Notes: generated by a model from the sequence alone, not told the origin. A stretch of DNA of 64,000 bases from an uncultured Oscillospiraceae bacterium (GCA_944385445.1 CALWXF010000001.1:393567-457566); one strand, 5' to 3'; positions 44,474 through 54,434 are shown, counted from the first letter of the stretch. Numbers and translations are program-made.

Positions 44474-47400
44474 TTACACGTTGTGCTTCTTCTTGGCCAT
44501 GGCCAGAGCCAGAGCGGCGGTGCTGACCAGGGCCAGAGCCACCCAAATCTGAATCATGGCCTCGTCGCCGGTCTGAGGCACGTTCTCGGGCTTGTCGGTG
44601 GCCTGGGGCTTGTCGGTGGACTCAGGCTTTTCAGAGGTCTCGGGCTTGTCGGTGGTCTCGGGAGCGCCACCGGCGGTGAGGCCGTCCATGGCAGCGGACA
44701 GAGCGGCCACGGCGTTGTCCACGGTGGCCTGATCGTCCTCAGAGAGGGTCTCGTCAGCCAGCACGGACTGAGCAGAGGCCAGAGCGGAGCGGAACATGGC
44801 CACGGACTGGGCGGTGTAGCCGGTCAGGTCGATGCTCTCAGCCTTGCCGATGAGGTCTTCCAGGATGGACTTGTCGGCCTTGAAGCGCTGGGCCAGGATG
44901 GCGTTCATCAGAGCATCCACGGCAGTCTCCACGTCGCCCTGGAGGGCGTCGCCGTCGTCCATGACCTTATGGCCGGCATTCAGGGCGTCCAGCAGCTCCT
45001 GCCAGTGGTCGGGCATGTACTTGCTCTCGTTGGCTACCATGGACTCAGCCTTGACGATGAGTACCTCCAGCATGGTCTTGTCGCCCTGCTTCAGACCCAG
45101 GGACCAGATGCCGGTGAGCAGGTTGTCCCAAGCGGTGTTCACTTCGTCCTGAGTGGCGTTGGGGTTGTCCAGCACGGCCTTGGCCTCGTCCATAGCCTTC
45201 TGGAAGATGGTCACAGCGGAGTCCACCACACCCATGGTGTCCAGAGTCAGAGCGTAGTCGTAGGTGGCCTGGAGCAGGTACTTGTTGGCCTCCTGGCCGG
45301 GCTCCTGCACCTTCTCCAGCTGCTCCACAGCGGCGTTGAGGGCGGCCAGAGCTTCGTCTACGTCCTTCTGAGTGGCCTCGTCATTGGCCAGGACAGTCTG
45401 GGCGTCGGCCAGAGCGGCGGCAAACACGGTCCAGGTCTCGGCGGTGTAGTCGGCTTCCTTCAGAGCGGAGGCCTCGTCCACGGCGGCCTGGAGCTGCGTC
45501 TTGTCCACGGTGGGCTCGGTGCCGGAATCCAGCTCGAACTCGGCGGTGATGACCACGTCCTCCGCGGGCATCAGGAAGCTGGTGCCCTCCATCACGGTGT
45601 CGTTGTACTTCAGGGTGCCCTCTTTCAGGCGGTAGCCTTCAGCGGGGGTGACGTACACGTTGACCTTGGCGCCCTCCTCATAGTTGGAGGCGTCGGTGGT
45701 GATGGTGCCGTTGGCGATGCCATCGGCGATGGTCAGGCTGTGGGTGCGTGCCACAGTGGCGGTGTCCACACCGAACAGACGGCACTCATAGATACGAGTG
45801 GCGGCGTAGGGCACGCCAGGCTGGCAGCCGTCGGCGATGTACAGGCGGAAGTAACGGGCAGTCACGGGCTCGTCGAACTCATAGGTGGTGATGTTCTCGG
45901 TGTTGTTCACATACTCGGCCACGGTGACCCAGTTGGCGCTGTTGCCCAGATAGGACTTGTCGTGGAGCTGCTCATCCGTGGCGTTGGGGTCCTTGAGGAC
46001 CTGCAGGGAGAAGTTGGAGGAGATGTCCAGCTCGTGCTCCACACCTGCATGGACGGTCTGCCAGGAGGAGATGGTCTTGTCAGCGCCCAGGTCGAAGGCG
46101 GCCCACTGGTTGTACCGGGTGTTGTCGCCGGGGCACCACTTGGAGCCGTCCTCGCTCTCATCGAAGAGGTTCTCCGGGCCGCCGCCCACGCCGGGATTGC
46201 CGGAACCACCCAGAATGGCGGCGCCGTAGGCCTGGTTGGTGGGGATGGTGGGATCCACATAGATGCGGTCGGTGACCTTCACTTCCACAGTGGCGAACAC
46301 GGTGTCGTCATAGGCGGAGACAGCCTTGACGGTGACGGTGGGGGAGAGCTCGTTGGTATCCATGGTGAGGATGCCGTTGAAGTTCATAGTGGTGTTCTCG
46401 CCAGTGTTGCCCTCCACGGTCCAGATCACGTCGCTGAGGTTCTCGCCGTTGGCGGTGACCTGAGCGGTGAACTGACAGGTGGTGCCTTGACGGACCTCCA
46501 CGTCCTCATTGGGCAGAATCTGCACGGACTGAATCTCGGCAGCGCTGGTGTCCAGAGAGGTGACGTCGAAGTCGGCGATGGCGTTCATGGCGGTCTCCAC
46601 AAAGGCCTTCATCTTGCCGTTGGAGGGCTCAGCTTCCCAGGTGCTGTAGTAGATGTCAGCGCCGGAGCCTTCCAGAGCGATGATCTGATAGCGGGGGTTG
46701 CGGTAGATGCTCAGACGCTCATAGGCGGCCTTGGCCAGGTAGTAGCCATGAGTCTGCACCAGAGGATCGTCGGAGGACTTCACAGCCATCGCCCCGCCGA
46801 TGGCAGCGGCCATGTCATAGAGCTTGTTGAAGGCGGGCTGAGCCTCCTCCACCAGCAGGCGCTCCACGGGATCGTCGCTGTTTTTCAGCGTCTCCAGCTT
46901 CTCGATGGAGTCCACGATCTCATACATCTTCTCCATGAGACTGGCGGCGGCGGTGGCGCTGCCGCTGCCGTACTGAGCGTACAGACGGGTCAGCTCGGCG
47001 GGCTCATAGCTGGTGTTCAGGCTGCCGTAGACCACCTTCAGGGCGTGGGCCATGTCGGGGTCGTCGGGGAAGATGCCGTCGAAGCAGTTCTCCCAGTTCT
47101 CCATGGCGTCAAAGGCGTTGGGGTTCCAGGTGTAGTCGGCAATGCCGAAGAAGGCCACCTTGGAGGACTCAGAGTAGTTCATGGGGTTGGACAGCACACC
47201 CTTGAGGCTGGTGGGGTTGGAGTCCAGGCTGTAGTAGTGGTTGATGGGGTTGGTGTAGTAGACATTGTCCACGTTGTCGTTGACGGGGTAGTTCCACCAC
47301 AGCACGGGGTCCCGGCCAATCCAATTCTTAAAGGTGGTGGCAGAGGTGTTGCTGATGCTGGAGAACACGTCGCTGCCGGTGAAGCAGATCTCGATGTCCT

Positions 47401-48991
47401 CGTGCACATTGCGGAACTTGGGCATGTAGGTGGAAGCGCCGCTGGAGCCGGTGGTGTACCAGGCGGGGGTAAAGAACAGGCCCTTTACATGGTCTTCCGC
47501 TGCAGTGCCCTCGCCGTTGTAGGTCTCATACAGACGCTCCTGGGTGGTGTTGAGCATGTAGATCTGCATGTCGCAGGTGCGGGCGGCCTCAGAGTTGGAG
47601 ATGTCGTCCACGAAGATGCCGAACTGGCGTACGCCCAGGTCGTACATATCCGCAAACTTGGCCATCAGGCGGTCCACGCCCTCGTTGACGGTCTCCTCAT
47701 TGGTGAAGTCGATGGGCTTTTTCATGGCGGGGTGAGCCACCCACACGAAGTCCACGTTGCACTCGGTGGCCTTCTCGGCAAACTGCTGCATCTCGCTGCG
47801 GGTGCGGATGCCGATGGCGGACTCCTCCTCGGTGACGGTCTCAGGATAGGGCTCGTCCCACTGACCCAGGTGATAGGGGTCGGTCTTGGGGCCGTAGAGG
47901 AAGATGTTCATCTTGTAGCGCTTGGCGAAGTCGAACCAGCTCAGAGTGCCCTCCACGCTCCAGGGGTAGCCGTAGTAGCCTTCCACGCAGCCACGGTACT
48001 TCTGGAAGGAGTAGTCCTCAAAGGTGGAGATCTTCATCTGGCGGTCAGTGGTCTGCTCCAGCATCAGGTTCAGAGTGGCCAGACCGTAGTAGGCAGCGTC
48101 GCTGTCCTGGCCCAGAATGACGATGTCGCCGTTGTCAAACACCTTCACCACGTGCATGTCGTACTTGTTCTCGCCCTCGGTGAACACGTCCTTGGGCACA
48201 CCCTCATAGGTGTCGGCGGCGTCGCCGGAGCCGTTGATGCCCACATACAGGTTGGTGTTGGTCTCAGAGGCCTGGTCGGCAACCTGGGTGGTGTACCCGT
48301 TGTCGGTGAGAACCTCTTTGATGCGGTTGGCGGTGACAGTGTCGATGCCCCCGCCTTGGATGACGTTGATGGTGTCGGTGAGGGTGATGGTGCCCTCTTC
48401 ATCGGTCACCTTCTGGGGGGTGGGGTAGATGGTGTAGTTGCCGCCGGACACATCGGGGGTGTCATCCTTGGAGTTGTACACAGCCAGCTCAAAGATGGAC
48501 ACAGACTTCCAGTCGGCCTGGTCGTAGCGGCTGACGTACACCCGGAGATAGCGGCCCACGGCGGGAGCCTCCAGGGAGATGCTCTCGTCCTTGGTGGTGG
48601 GGTTGGAGTTGCGCTCAAACACGGTGGTCCAACTCTCGGCGTTGTCAGACACCTCCAGCTTGTACTCCACGATGTTCTGCTGCTCCCAGGAGATATCCAC
48701 CGTATCAAAGGTGGTGGTGGTGCCAAAATCCACTTGCAGCCACTTGGGAGCGGTGCCTGCGTTGTCGGCGTTGGTGGCCCAGCGGGTGCTGGAGTTGCCG
48801 TCCACAGCCTTGTCGGCGGTGAAGCTGGTACCAGACTCCACATCACTGGCCGTGGCGGTCTTGTTCAGGGCCAGATTGGTGTCGGCGGCAGCTTGGGCGG
48901 TTTGGGAGAGAAGTCCCAGGCCCGGCATACCGGTGGTGACCATGCATACCGCCAGGACTGCACCTGTGATGCACTTTACGAGTTTCTTCAA
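44474..48991 (-). CDS. Sortase-anchored GH84 beta-N-acetylglucosaminidase (NagJ/NagH-like)
   Basis: A 1505-residue surface enzyme. Signal peptide (1-34); CBM32/F5-8 module (about 39-175); GH84 N-terminal domain (about 185-325); GH84 barrel (about 330-620) with GCVEGYYGYPWSVEGTLSWFDFAKRYKMNIFLYGPKTDPYH and the catalytic Asp-Asp pair in FGIFVDDIS (about residue 458); a helical domain; an Ig-like module (about 815-900); a second discoidin-like module (about 930-1070); a repeat with SYEEGAKVNVYVTPAEGY character; FIVAR-type repeats (about 1150-1440); and VPQTGD, helix, AKKKHNV. Clostridial NagH/NagJ enzymes remove O-linked or mucin GlcNAc. The start is a TTG behind AAAGGAGG. Its C-terminal wall module is nearly the same as that of the GH20 protein downstream. 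Confidence 0.93.
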   Translation of the reverse strand: MKKLVKCITGAVLAVCMVTTGMPGLGLLSQTAQAAADTNLALNKTATASDVESGTSFTADKAVDGNSSTRWATNADNAGTAPKWLQVDFGTTTTFDTVDISWEQQNIVEYKLEVSDNAESWTTVFERNSNPTTKDESISLEAPAVGRYLRVYVSRYDQADWKSVSIFELAVYNSKDDTPDVSGGNYTIYPTPQKVTDEEGTITLTDTINVIQGGGIDTVTANRIKEVLTDNGYTTQVADQASETNTNLYVGINGSGDAADTYEGVPKDVFTEGENKYDMHVVKVFDNGDIVILGQDSDAAYYGLATLNLMLEQTTDRQMKISTFEDYSFQKYRGCVEGYYGYPWSVEGTLSWFDFAKRYKMNIFLYGPKTDPYHLGQWDEPYPETVTEEESAIGIRTRSEMQQFAEKATECNVDFVWVAHPAMKKPIDFTNEETVNEGVDRLMAKFADMYDLGVRQFGIFVDDISNSEAARTCDMQIYMLNTTQERLYETYNGEGTAAEDHVKGLFFTPAWYTTGSSGASTYMPKFRNVHEDIEICFTGSDVFSSISNTSATTFKNWIGRDPVLWWNYPVNDNVDNVYYTNPINHYYSLDSNPTSLKGVLSNPMNYSESSKVAFFGIADYTWNPNAFDAMENWENCFDGIFPDDPDMAHALKVVYGSLNTSYEPAELTRLYAQYGSGSATAAASLMEKMYEIVDSIEKLETLKNSDDPVERLLVEEAQPAFNKLYDMAAAIGGAMAVKSSDDPLVQTHGYYLAKAAYERLSIYRNPRYQIIALEGSGADIYYSTWEAEPSNGKMKAFVETAMNAIADFDVTSLDTSAAEIQSVQILPNEDVEVRQGTTCQFTAQVTANGENLSDVIWTVEGNTGENTTMNFNGILTMDTNELSPTVTVKAVSAYDDTVFATVEVKVTDRIYVDPTIPTNQAYGAAILGGSGNPGVGGGPENLFDESEDGSKWCPGDNTRYNQWAAFDLGADKTISSWQTVHAGVEHELDISSNFSLQVLKDPNATDEQLHDKSYLGNSANWVTVAEYVNNTENITTYEFDEPVTARYFRLYIADGCQPGVPYAATRIYECRLFGVDTATVARTHSLTIADGIANGTITTDASNYEEGAKVNVYVTPAEGYRLKEGTLKYNDTVMEGTSFLMPAEDVVITAEFELDSGTEPTVDKTQLQAAVDEASALKEADYTAETWTVFAAALADAQTVLANDEATQKDVDEALAALNAAVEQLEKVQEPGQEANKYLLQATYDYALTLDTMGVVDSAVTIFQKAMDEAKAVLDNPNATQDEVNTAWDNLLTGIWSLGLKQGDKTMLEVLIVKAESMVANESKYMPDHWQELLDALNAGHKVMDDGDALQGDVETAVDALMNAILAQRFKADKSILEDLIGKAESIDLTGYTAQSVAMFRSALASAQSVLADETLSEDDQATVDNAVAALSAAMDGLTAGGAPETTDKPETSEKPESTDKPQATDKPENVPQTGDEAMIQIWVALALVSTAALALAMAKKKHNV

Positions 48992-49585
48992 GATAGTTCC
49001 TCCTTTGTCAAGATTGTTCCTTTTCTTTCACTTGCTTGCTCTTTTCGCCTCCTATGCTCTCATCTATGGTAAAAGGGGGCCTATGGCCGCCCTGTTGCCA
49101 TCTCTGGTCCATACAAAGGAAAACCCCACCAGAACGCAGGAAAGGGAAAACGACACTCCAACACTTTTGGGGAAGCCTCCAACTGTGCCTTGCGGTTCGG
49201 TATGGGGTTGACAATTTGAGAGGGTTTTGCGCTGGAAAAGAGGAGGGAGAAACGCTGCCCATTCCGCTCTTTTACCCATCTATTGTAGACCGAAAACTGT
49301 GAAAAGTCAACAAAAAAATCGGGGCAAAGCGGAAATGAAACTATGCGAAATGAAGTATGACGCAGGAAAATTGTGAGGAATTATATGGAGAAGTGGAGAC
49401 AAACTGGCTACATATGTGCATTTTATTCCTCTTCTGGTAAGGGATAATAGTGCTGGGAGAGACGGGAGGATTTACGACATTTTTTAGGAAAAGGGTAGGT
49501 GGACAGTTCTGTCAAAATCATGGTATATTATTCAACTGAGTGTAGACTCCATGAAAAAAGAAACTGAGAGGGAGATTCATTGCGT
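48992..49585. other. 594-base intergenic region between GH84 and codB
   Basis: A divergent promoter region. It holds the minus-strand GH84 promoter (49282-49310) with a leader of about 280 bases, and upstream of codB a palindrome GACAGTTCTGTC (49503-49514) followed by TATATT/TATTAT boxes. I see no convincing gene; an 84-residue frame inside the GH84 leader has no ribosome-binding site. The long leader is unexplained. Confidence 0.7.
49282..49310 (-). promoter_or_regulatory. SigA-type promoter of the GH84-GH20 operon
   Basis: On the minus strand TTGACT (49305-49310), 17 bases, TACAAT (49282-49287). Transcription would begin near 49275, about 285 bases before the GH84 start codon. Confidence 0.8.
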
Positions 49586-50827
49586 ATGAGTAAACACGAA
49601 CGAGAAAAACAACACCAGGTAGATACAGACTATTCCCTGGAGGCGGTGCCCGCCTCGGCCAGGAAAGGCTTTTGGAACATGTTCTTTGTCATGCTGGGCT
49701 TTACCTTCTTTTCCGCCAGCATGAGCGTGGGCGCCAAGCTGGGCAACGGTCTGGACCTGTCCGGCTTTGCCTGGGCCTGTCTCATCGGCGGCCTGATCCT
49801 CTCCGCCTACTGCGGCATTCTGGCCTACATCGGTGCCAGCACGGGGTTGACCATGGACCTGCTGTGCCGAAAGACGTTTGGTGAGAAGGGCTCCTACCTG
49901 TCCTCCGCCATTCTGGGCTTTACCCAGATCGGCTGGTTCGGTGTGGGCGTGGCCATGTTCTCCATCCCTGCCGCCGAACTGATGGGTGTCAATGCGTGGG
50001 CGCTGACCATCGTGGCTGGCCTGCTGATGACCGCCACCGCCGCCACCGGTATGAAGGCCCTGGAGATCGTCAGCTATATCTCCGTGCCCCTCATTGTGGT
50101 GCTGGGCATGTACTCCATGATCACCGCCACCGGAGAGGGTGGCGGCCTCACAGCCATCTTTGCCCAGTCCGCCGGCGGTATCGGTCTGGTCACCGGCATT
50201 GGCTATGTCATCGGCTCCTTTATCTCCGGCGGTACCGCCACCCCCAACTTCATCCGTTTTGCAAAAAACAGCAAGATTGCTGTGTGGACCACCGTCATCG
50301 CCTTTTTCCTGGGAAATACTCTGATGTTCTGCTTCGGCGCTGTGGGCGGTGCCTTCACCGGGAAGGATGATATCTTCTATGTGATGATCGCCCAGGGCCT
50401 GGCCATTCCCGCCCTCATCGTGCTGGGCGCCAACATCTGGACCACCAACAACAACGCTCTGTACACCGGCGGCCTGGCCATCTCCAACGTCTCCGGGGTG
50501 CGCATGAAGTTCACCACCTGGATTGCCGGTATCGTGGGCACTGCCCTGGCCATCTGGCTGTACTGGAACTTCACCGGCTGGCTGAACATTTTGAACTGTG
50601 CTCTGCCCCCCATCGGCGCCATCGTCATCCTGGACTTCTTTAAAAACCGCAGCAAGTTCCGGGACGCCAAGAAGGGTGTCGCCGTCAACTGGTTCAACAT
50701 GGCCGGCATTGTGGTGGGCGCTGTGGCAGCCAACGTCCTCCCCTGGGGCATTGCCGCCCTCAACGCCATGATCGTGGCGGCGGTGTGCTTCTTCCTGGGG
50801 GAACTGCTGGATAAGAAACACAACTAA
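49586..50827 (+). CDS. codB: Cytosine permease
   Basis: A 413-residue NCS1-family transporter with twelve hydrophobic helices. It has the CodB signature start VPASARKGFWNMFFVMLGFTFFSASMSVGAKLGNGL, the GGTATPNFIRFAKN loop and the NIWTTNNNALYTGGLA motif. It takes up cytosine with a coupling ion. The ATG at 49586 is 11 bases from AGGGAG; a TTG at 49580 is an alternative. The cytosine deaminase gene follows after 21 bases, so the pair forms a codBA operon that feeds salvage to uracil; this complements the pyrE gene elsewhere in the window. Confidence 0.93.
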   Translation: MSKHEREKQHQVDTDYSLEAVPASARKGFWNMFFVMLGFTFFSASMSVGAKLGNGLDLSGFAWACLIGGLILSAYCGILAYIGASTGLTMDLLCRKTFGEKGSYLSSAILGFTQIGWFGVGVAMFSIPAAELMGVNAWALTIVAGLLMTATAATGMKALEIVSYISVPLIVVLGMYSMITATGEGGGLTAIFAQSAGGIGLVTGIGYVIGSFISGGTATPNFIRFAKNSKIAVWTTVIAFFLGNTLMFCFGAVGGAFTGKDDIFYVMIAQGLAIPALIVLGANIWTTNNNALYTGGLAISNVSGVRMKFTTWIAGIVGTALAIWLYWNFTGWLNILNCALPPIGAIVILDFFKNRSKFRDAKKGVAVNWFNMAGIVVGAVAANVLPWGIAALNAMIVAAVCFFLGELLDKKHN

Positions 50828-50848
50828 ACAAACAGGGAGGATTTTACC

Positions 50849-52087
50849 ATGCTCATTCAAAAGCTTCACCTGGGCAATGCCCAGGACACGGTGGACATTC
50901 GCATCACCGACGGAAAGTTTGAGACCATCGCTGCCCACCTGGAGCCCCTGCCTGGGGAGGAAGTGGTGGCCGACTGCGCCGGAAAGATGGCCCTGCCTCC
51001 CTTTGTGGAATCCCACGTGCACCTGGACACCTGCCTCACCGCTGGCCGTCCCCGCTGGAACCTCAGCGGCACCCTCTTTGAGGGCATCCAGTGCTGGGAG
51101 GAGTACAAGCCCTCCCTGACCCATGAGGATGTGAAGGCCCGGGTCAACCAGGCCATCCGCATGCAGGCGGCCAATGGCATCCAGTATGTCCGCACCCATG
51201 TGGACATCAACGACCCCAAGCTCACCGCCCTGGAGGCCATGCTGGAGATTCGGGAAGAGGTAAAGGACTACATGGACATCCAGATTGTGGCCTTCCCCCA
51301 GTACGGCATCCTCAGCTACCCCAACGGGGCCAAGCTGCTGGAGCAGGCCCTGGAGATGGGGGCGGACGCCGCCGGTGCCATCCCCCACTTCGAGTTCACC
51401 CGGGAGTACTCGGTGGAGTCTCTGAACATCTGCATGGACCTGGCCGCCAAGTACAACAAGCTGGTGGACGTCCACTGCGATGAGATCGACGACGAGGCCT
51501 CCCGTGGTCTGGAGACCCTGGCCACCCGGGCCTATGAGATGGGCATGGGGGAGAAGGTCACCGCCTCCCACACCACCGCCATGCACAGCTACAACAACGC
51601 CTATGTCATCCGCCTGATGCGGCTTCTCAAGCTGTCCGGCATCAATTTCGTGGCCAATCCCTGCGTCAACGTCCACCTGGGCGGCCGCACCGACACTTAC
51701 CCCAAGCGCCGCAGCATGACCCGGGTGAAGGAGCTCACCGACGAGGGCATCAACGTCTCCTTCGGCTCCGACGACATCTTCGACCCCTGGAATCCTCTGG
51801 GCAACGCCAAAATGCGGGACCAGGTGTTCATGGGCCTGTATGCGGGCCACATGCTGGGCTATGAGGAGATCGTCAACTCCTACCGCTTCGTCACCACCAA
51901 CGCCGCCCGAACCCTCCACCTGGGAGACGCCTACGGCATCCGGGAGGGCAACGACGCCAACTTCATCATCCTGGACGCCAAGGACTGGTACGACGCTCTG
52001 AACTATGACGCCAACGTCCTGCGCAACTACCGCAAGGGTAAGCTCATTGCCAGCACGGCCCCGGTGGACAAGAAGGTGTTTTTTTAA
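50849..52087 (+). CDS. codA: Cytosine deaminase
   Basis: A 412-residue amidohydrolase that converts cytosine to uracil and ammonia. Metal and catalytic motifs: ESHVHLD (HxH, about residue 59), HCDEIDDE (His/Glu, about residue 210), SHTTAMHSYNN (about 240) and FGSDDIFDPWNPLG (aspartate, about 310), in the order of E. coli CodA. The ATG follows GGGAGGA. Second gene of codBA; a DUF3592 gene follows directly. Confidence 0.93.
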   Translation: MLIQKLHLGNAQDTVDIRITDGKFETIAAHLEPLPGEEVVADCAGKMALPPFVESHVHLDTCLTAGRPRWNLSGTLFEGIQCWEEYKPSLTHEDVKARVNQAIRMQAANGIQYVRTHVDINDPKLTALEAMLEIREEVKDYMDIQIVAFPQYGILSYPNGAKLLEQALEMGADAAGAIPHFEFTREYSVESLNICMDLAAKYNKLVDVHCDEIDDEASRGLETLATRAYEMGMGEKVTASHTTAMHSYNNAYVIRLMRLLKLSGINFVANPCVNVHLGGRTDTYPKRRSMTRVKELTDEGINVSFGSDDIFDPWNPLGNAKMRDQVFMGLYAGHMLGYEEIVNSYRFVTTNAARTLHLGDAYGIREGNDANFIILDAKDWYDALNYDANVLRNYRKGKLIASTAPVDKKVFF

Positions 52088-52102
52088 GTGACGAGGAGAG
52101 GT

Positions 52103-52570
52103 GTGGGAGATAAGAGTGGGAAATCAGACCCTGTTTGGTTGTTCGGATTTGGTTTCGTTTTCTTTCTGATTTCGCTCATATGGCTGGGAAACAGCCATAT
52201 GGCATACCAGCAGCAGCTCTCCCAGGTGGATTGGCCCACCACCCAGGCCACCGTGTACCAGGTGGACAAGCACCGGGAGCGAAGCGGACGAAACCATACC
52301 CGTGACTGCTATGACGTTCAATACCGCTATGTGGTAGAAGGGCAGACGTATACCGGGGCTGCCTGGCATCAGTGGGAAGAGATCCGGGTGGGGGATGTAT
52401 TCCCAGTGAAGTATGATCCAGAGCATCCAAGCCAGTCCAACTATATTCTGGAGCCATCGGACCGAAGCCTTAAGGGCGCTTCCGTCTACTGTGCCATCGG
52501 TGTCGGCATCATGGGCGTGTCCCTGGTGCGCATCCTTTGGAGGCGCCGGGCCAAGAGAAAGGCAGGATAA
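52103..52570 (+). CDS. DUF3592 membrane protein
   Basis: A protein of about 155 residues with two membrane helices (about 13-30, LFGFGFVFFLISLIWLG, and 126-144) around a small extracytoplasmic beta domain of the DUF3592 type (TTQATVYQVDKHRER..., YDVQYRYVVEGQTYTG, VFPVKYDPEHPSQS). The tail is basic (RRRAKRKAG). No known function. The frame is open from a GTG at 52088, but the GTG at 52103 behind GAGGAG is better placed. It may be cotranscribed with codBA. Confidence 0.8.
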   Translation: MGDKSGKSDPVWLFGFGFVFFLISLIWLGNSHMAYQQQLSQVDWPTTQATVYQVDKHRERSGRNHTRDCYDVQYRYVVEGQTYTGAAWHQWEEIRVGDVFPVKYDPEHPSQSNYILEPSDRSLKGASVYCAIGVGIMGVSLVRILWRRRAKRKAG

Positions 52571-52580
52571 CGCATGAAAC

Positions 52581-52618
52581 ATCCCACGGAACCCTCTTCA
52601 GGGGCTCCGTGGGATTTT
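52581..52618 (+). terminator. Terminator after the DUF3592 gene
   Basis: A 10-bp stem (52581-52590 with 52606-52615), partly extended inward by CCC/GGG, with TTTTG at its end. Confidence 0.75.
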
Positions 52619-52619
52619 G

Positions 52620-54434
52620 TTATACGCCGGGCAGATACGCCCACTGTTCCATGGGCAGAGGCTGGGTGGAGGCGTCTGCATCATAGGTCAGGGTATCTCC
52701 CTCTTTGTGGAATACATAGACCGATGCTCCGCCTTTGGGGTATAGGGTCAGAGTGTCCTCCGTCTGCTCAAAGTACCCCCGGCTGACAAAACTCATGAGG
52801 ACGGAAGGGGACCAAAGGAAGGTGCCGTCGCTGAACAGCTCCAGATACGATGTGTCAAAATCCAGGGAGGTGTCTGGAGTTTTCAGGTGAAGGGTACCGG
52901 GGCGGCTTGGGCCCCAATAGGTGGCTAGAAGTTGGGCGGGGGGCGTGCCGTAGAACAGGTGGATGGTCTCATCTCCGGTGCCGTGGTACCCTCCATTGGC
53001 TTTTTGGTACAGGGGCTGAACCACCAGGTGGATGAGCCATCCATCCAGGTCGCTCACCCCGTCGGCAGTGTAGGTGATGGTGCGGTCCTGATTGCTGGAC
53101 CCTCCCGATGCATCCATGCTGATCTGGTATCGGTCTGCCTGGGGAGACAGCTGGCGAATTTCCTCCTGCGGCAGGTATTTCAGCGCCTCCAGACAGGAGG
53201 CAAAGAGGTATATCTGGTCGGATTGAGGCTGAGCCGTGGGTTCGACCACATAAAAGTTGTCGTTTTCCAAAAACCATCTCAGCGTCGAGCGATAGAACGT
53301 TTGATGATGATAATAGTAAAAATCTGCGCCTTCAGACTGGGCAAGCTCAAACTCAGAGTTGAGCGTCAAAAAGGTTGCCCCGGAAGTGGTGTAGAGGGAA
53401 GTGGCATCGTCCAGTTTTTCCACACGGGCAATTTCCTCCAAAATATACTGAGGGTCTAGATCTGCCACATTGTGTCCCTGCATGGGAAAGCTGCGGGGGG
53501 TGGGGGGATCGGTGAGAAAGAACACCCCCACCAGGACGCACACCACCACCGAGGCGGCCACCGCCAGAACGGTGGGCCGCTGGTAGCGCAGCACCGACTT
53601 CACCCGCTGCTTCACCCCCACTTCCCCAAAGGCCAAAGGACAGGCGGCAATGGCAGGATGGCGCACCGAGCAGGAGAGCAGGGCCTGGGAGTAGTCCGCC
53701 CGTTGGTGGGGTTCCATGCCCCGCACCACCTTCTCGTCACAGGCCAGTTCGATATCTCGACACAGCAGCAGATAGGCCAGCCAAAGCAGGGGGTTGAACC
53801 AGTACACACTCAGCAGCACAAAGCCCAGGGGCTTCCACCAGTGGTCTCTGCGCTGGATGTGGGCCCGCTCGTGGGACACCACATGGTCCATGGTGTCCTG
53901 GTCCAGATAGAAGGGAAGGTAAATCCGGGGGTGCATCAGTCCCAGCACGAAGGGGGAGAGCACCGCTTCGCTCTGATAGAGATGGTCCTCCAGCCGTACT
54001 GCTGTGGACACCCGCCGCCGCAGGCGGAGATAACTCAAAGCGCTCCACCCCAGCAGCCCCGCCATACCAAAGAACCAGAGGACCGCCAGTACCGGAAGCC
54101 AAATCTCCAGGAGGTTGGGGGCGGCGTCGGGGGCGGAGGCGGCGGCCTGGGTGAGCACAGGGTTGATGGACTGGTTCAGGTTGGGAAATCCGGTGTAGAC
54201 CCTGGGGGTGGCGTCGGTGAGGATGGTGGGGGAGATGGTCTCAGCGCTGGGGATGAGGCTCAGAGCGCTCTCCAGGGAGAAGGGGAAGATGAGACGCACC
54301 CCTACAATGCCCCACAGCAGCACATGGGCCCATTTTGGGGCCCGTTTCAGCACCAGGCGGGCCAGCAGCACCGCCAACACCAACCAGCTGGCGGAGATGC
54401 TCCCGTTTACCACATGTAAAAACAGCTCGGTCAT
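52620..54434 (-). CDS. M56-family (BlaR1-like) sensor metallopeptidase, first pair
   Basis: A 604-residue membrane protein. N-terminal half: four hydrophobic segments and the cytoplasmic gluzincin domain with zinc motif HERAH in HVVSHERAHIQRRDHW (about residue 190) and the downstream ligand region IELACDEKVV. A fifth TM helix (about 300-318) leads to a roughly 285-residue outer domain that is not a beta-lactamase-like sensor and that I cannot assign. In the BlaR1/MecR1 scheme an outer signal activates the protease, which inactivates the repressor. It overlaps the BlaI-type gene by ATGA. Confidence 0.88.
   Translation of the reverse strand: MTELFLHVVNGSISASWLVLAVLLARLVLKRAPKWAHVLLWGIVGVRLIFPFSLESALSLIPSAETISPTILTDATPRVYTGFPNLNQSINPVLTQAAASAPDAAPNLLEIWLPVLAVLWFFGMAGLLGWSALSYLRLRRRVSTAVRLEDHLYQSEAVLSPFVLGLMHPRIYLPFYLDQDTMDHVVSHERAHIQRRDHWWKPLGFVLLSVYWFNPLLWLAYLLLCRDIELACDEKVVRGMEPHQRADYSQALLSCSVRHPAIAACPLAFGEVGVKQRVKSVLRYQRPTVLAVAASVVVCVLVGVFFLTDPPTPRSFPMQGHNVADLDPQYILEEIARVEKLDDATSLYTTSGATFLTLNSEFELAQSEGADFYYYHHQTFYRSTLRWFLENDNFYVVEPTAQPQSDQIYLFASCLEALKYLPQEEIRQLSPQADRYQISMDASGGSSNQDRTITYTADGVSDLDGWLIHLVVQPLYQKANGGYHGTGDETIHLFYGTPPAQLLATYWGPSRPGTLHLKTPDTSLDFDTSYLELFSDGTFLWSPSVLMSFVSRGYFEQTEDTLTLYPKGGASVYVFHKEGDTLTYDADASTQPLPMEQWAYLPGV

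Noticed and set aside
40437-48991. Very long open frames on the plus strand opposite the two glycosidase genes
   Set aside because: They are rich in H, G, V and L, lack start signals, and mirror the codon bias of the real genes on the minus strand, which have clear domains and signal peptides.
49008-49262. 84-codon frame in the GH84 leader as a gene
   Set aside because: No ribosome-binding site, biased low-complexity composition and no recognisable motif.
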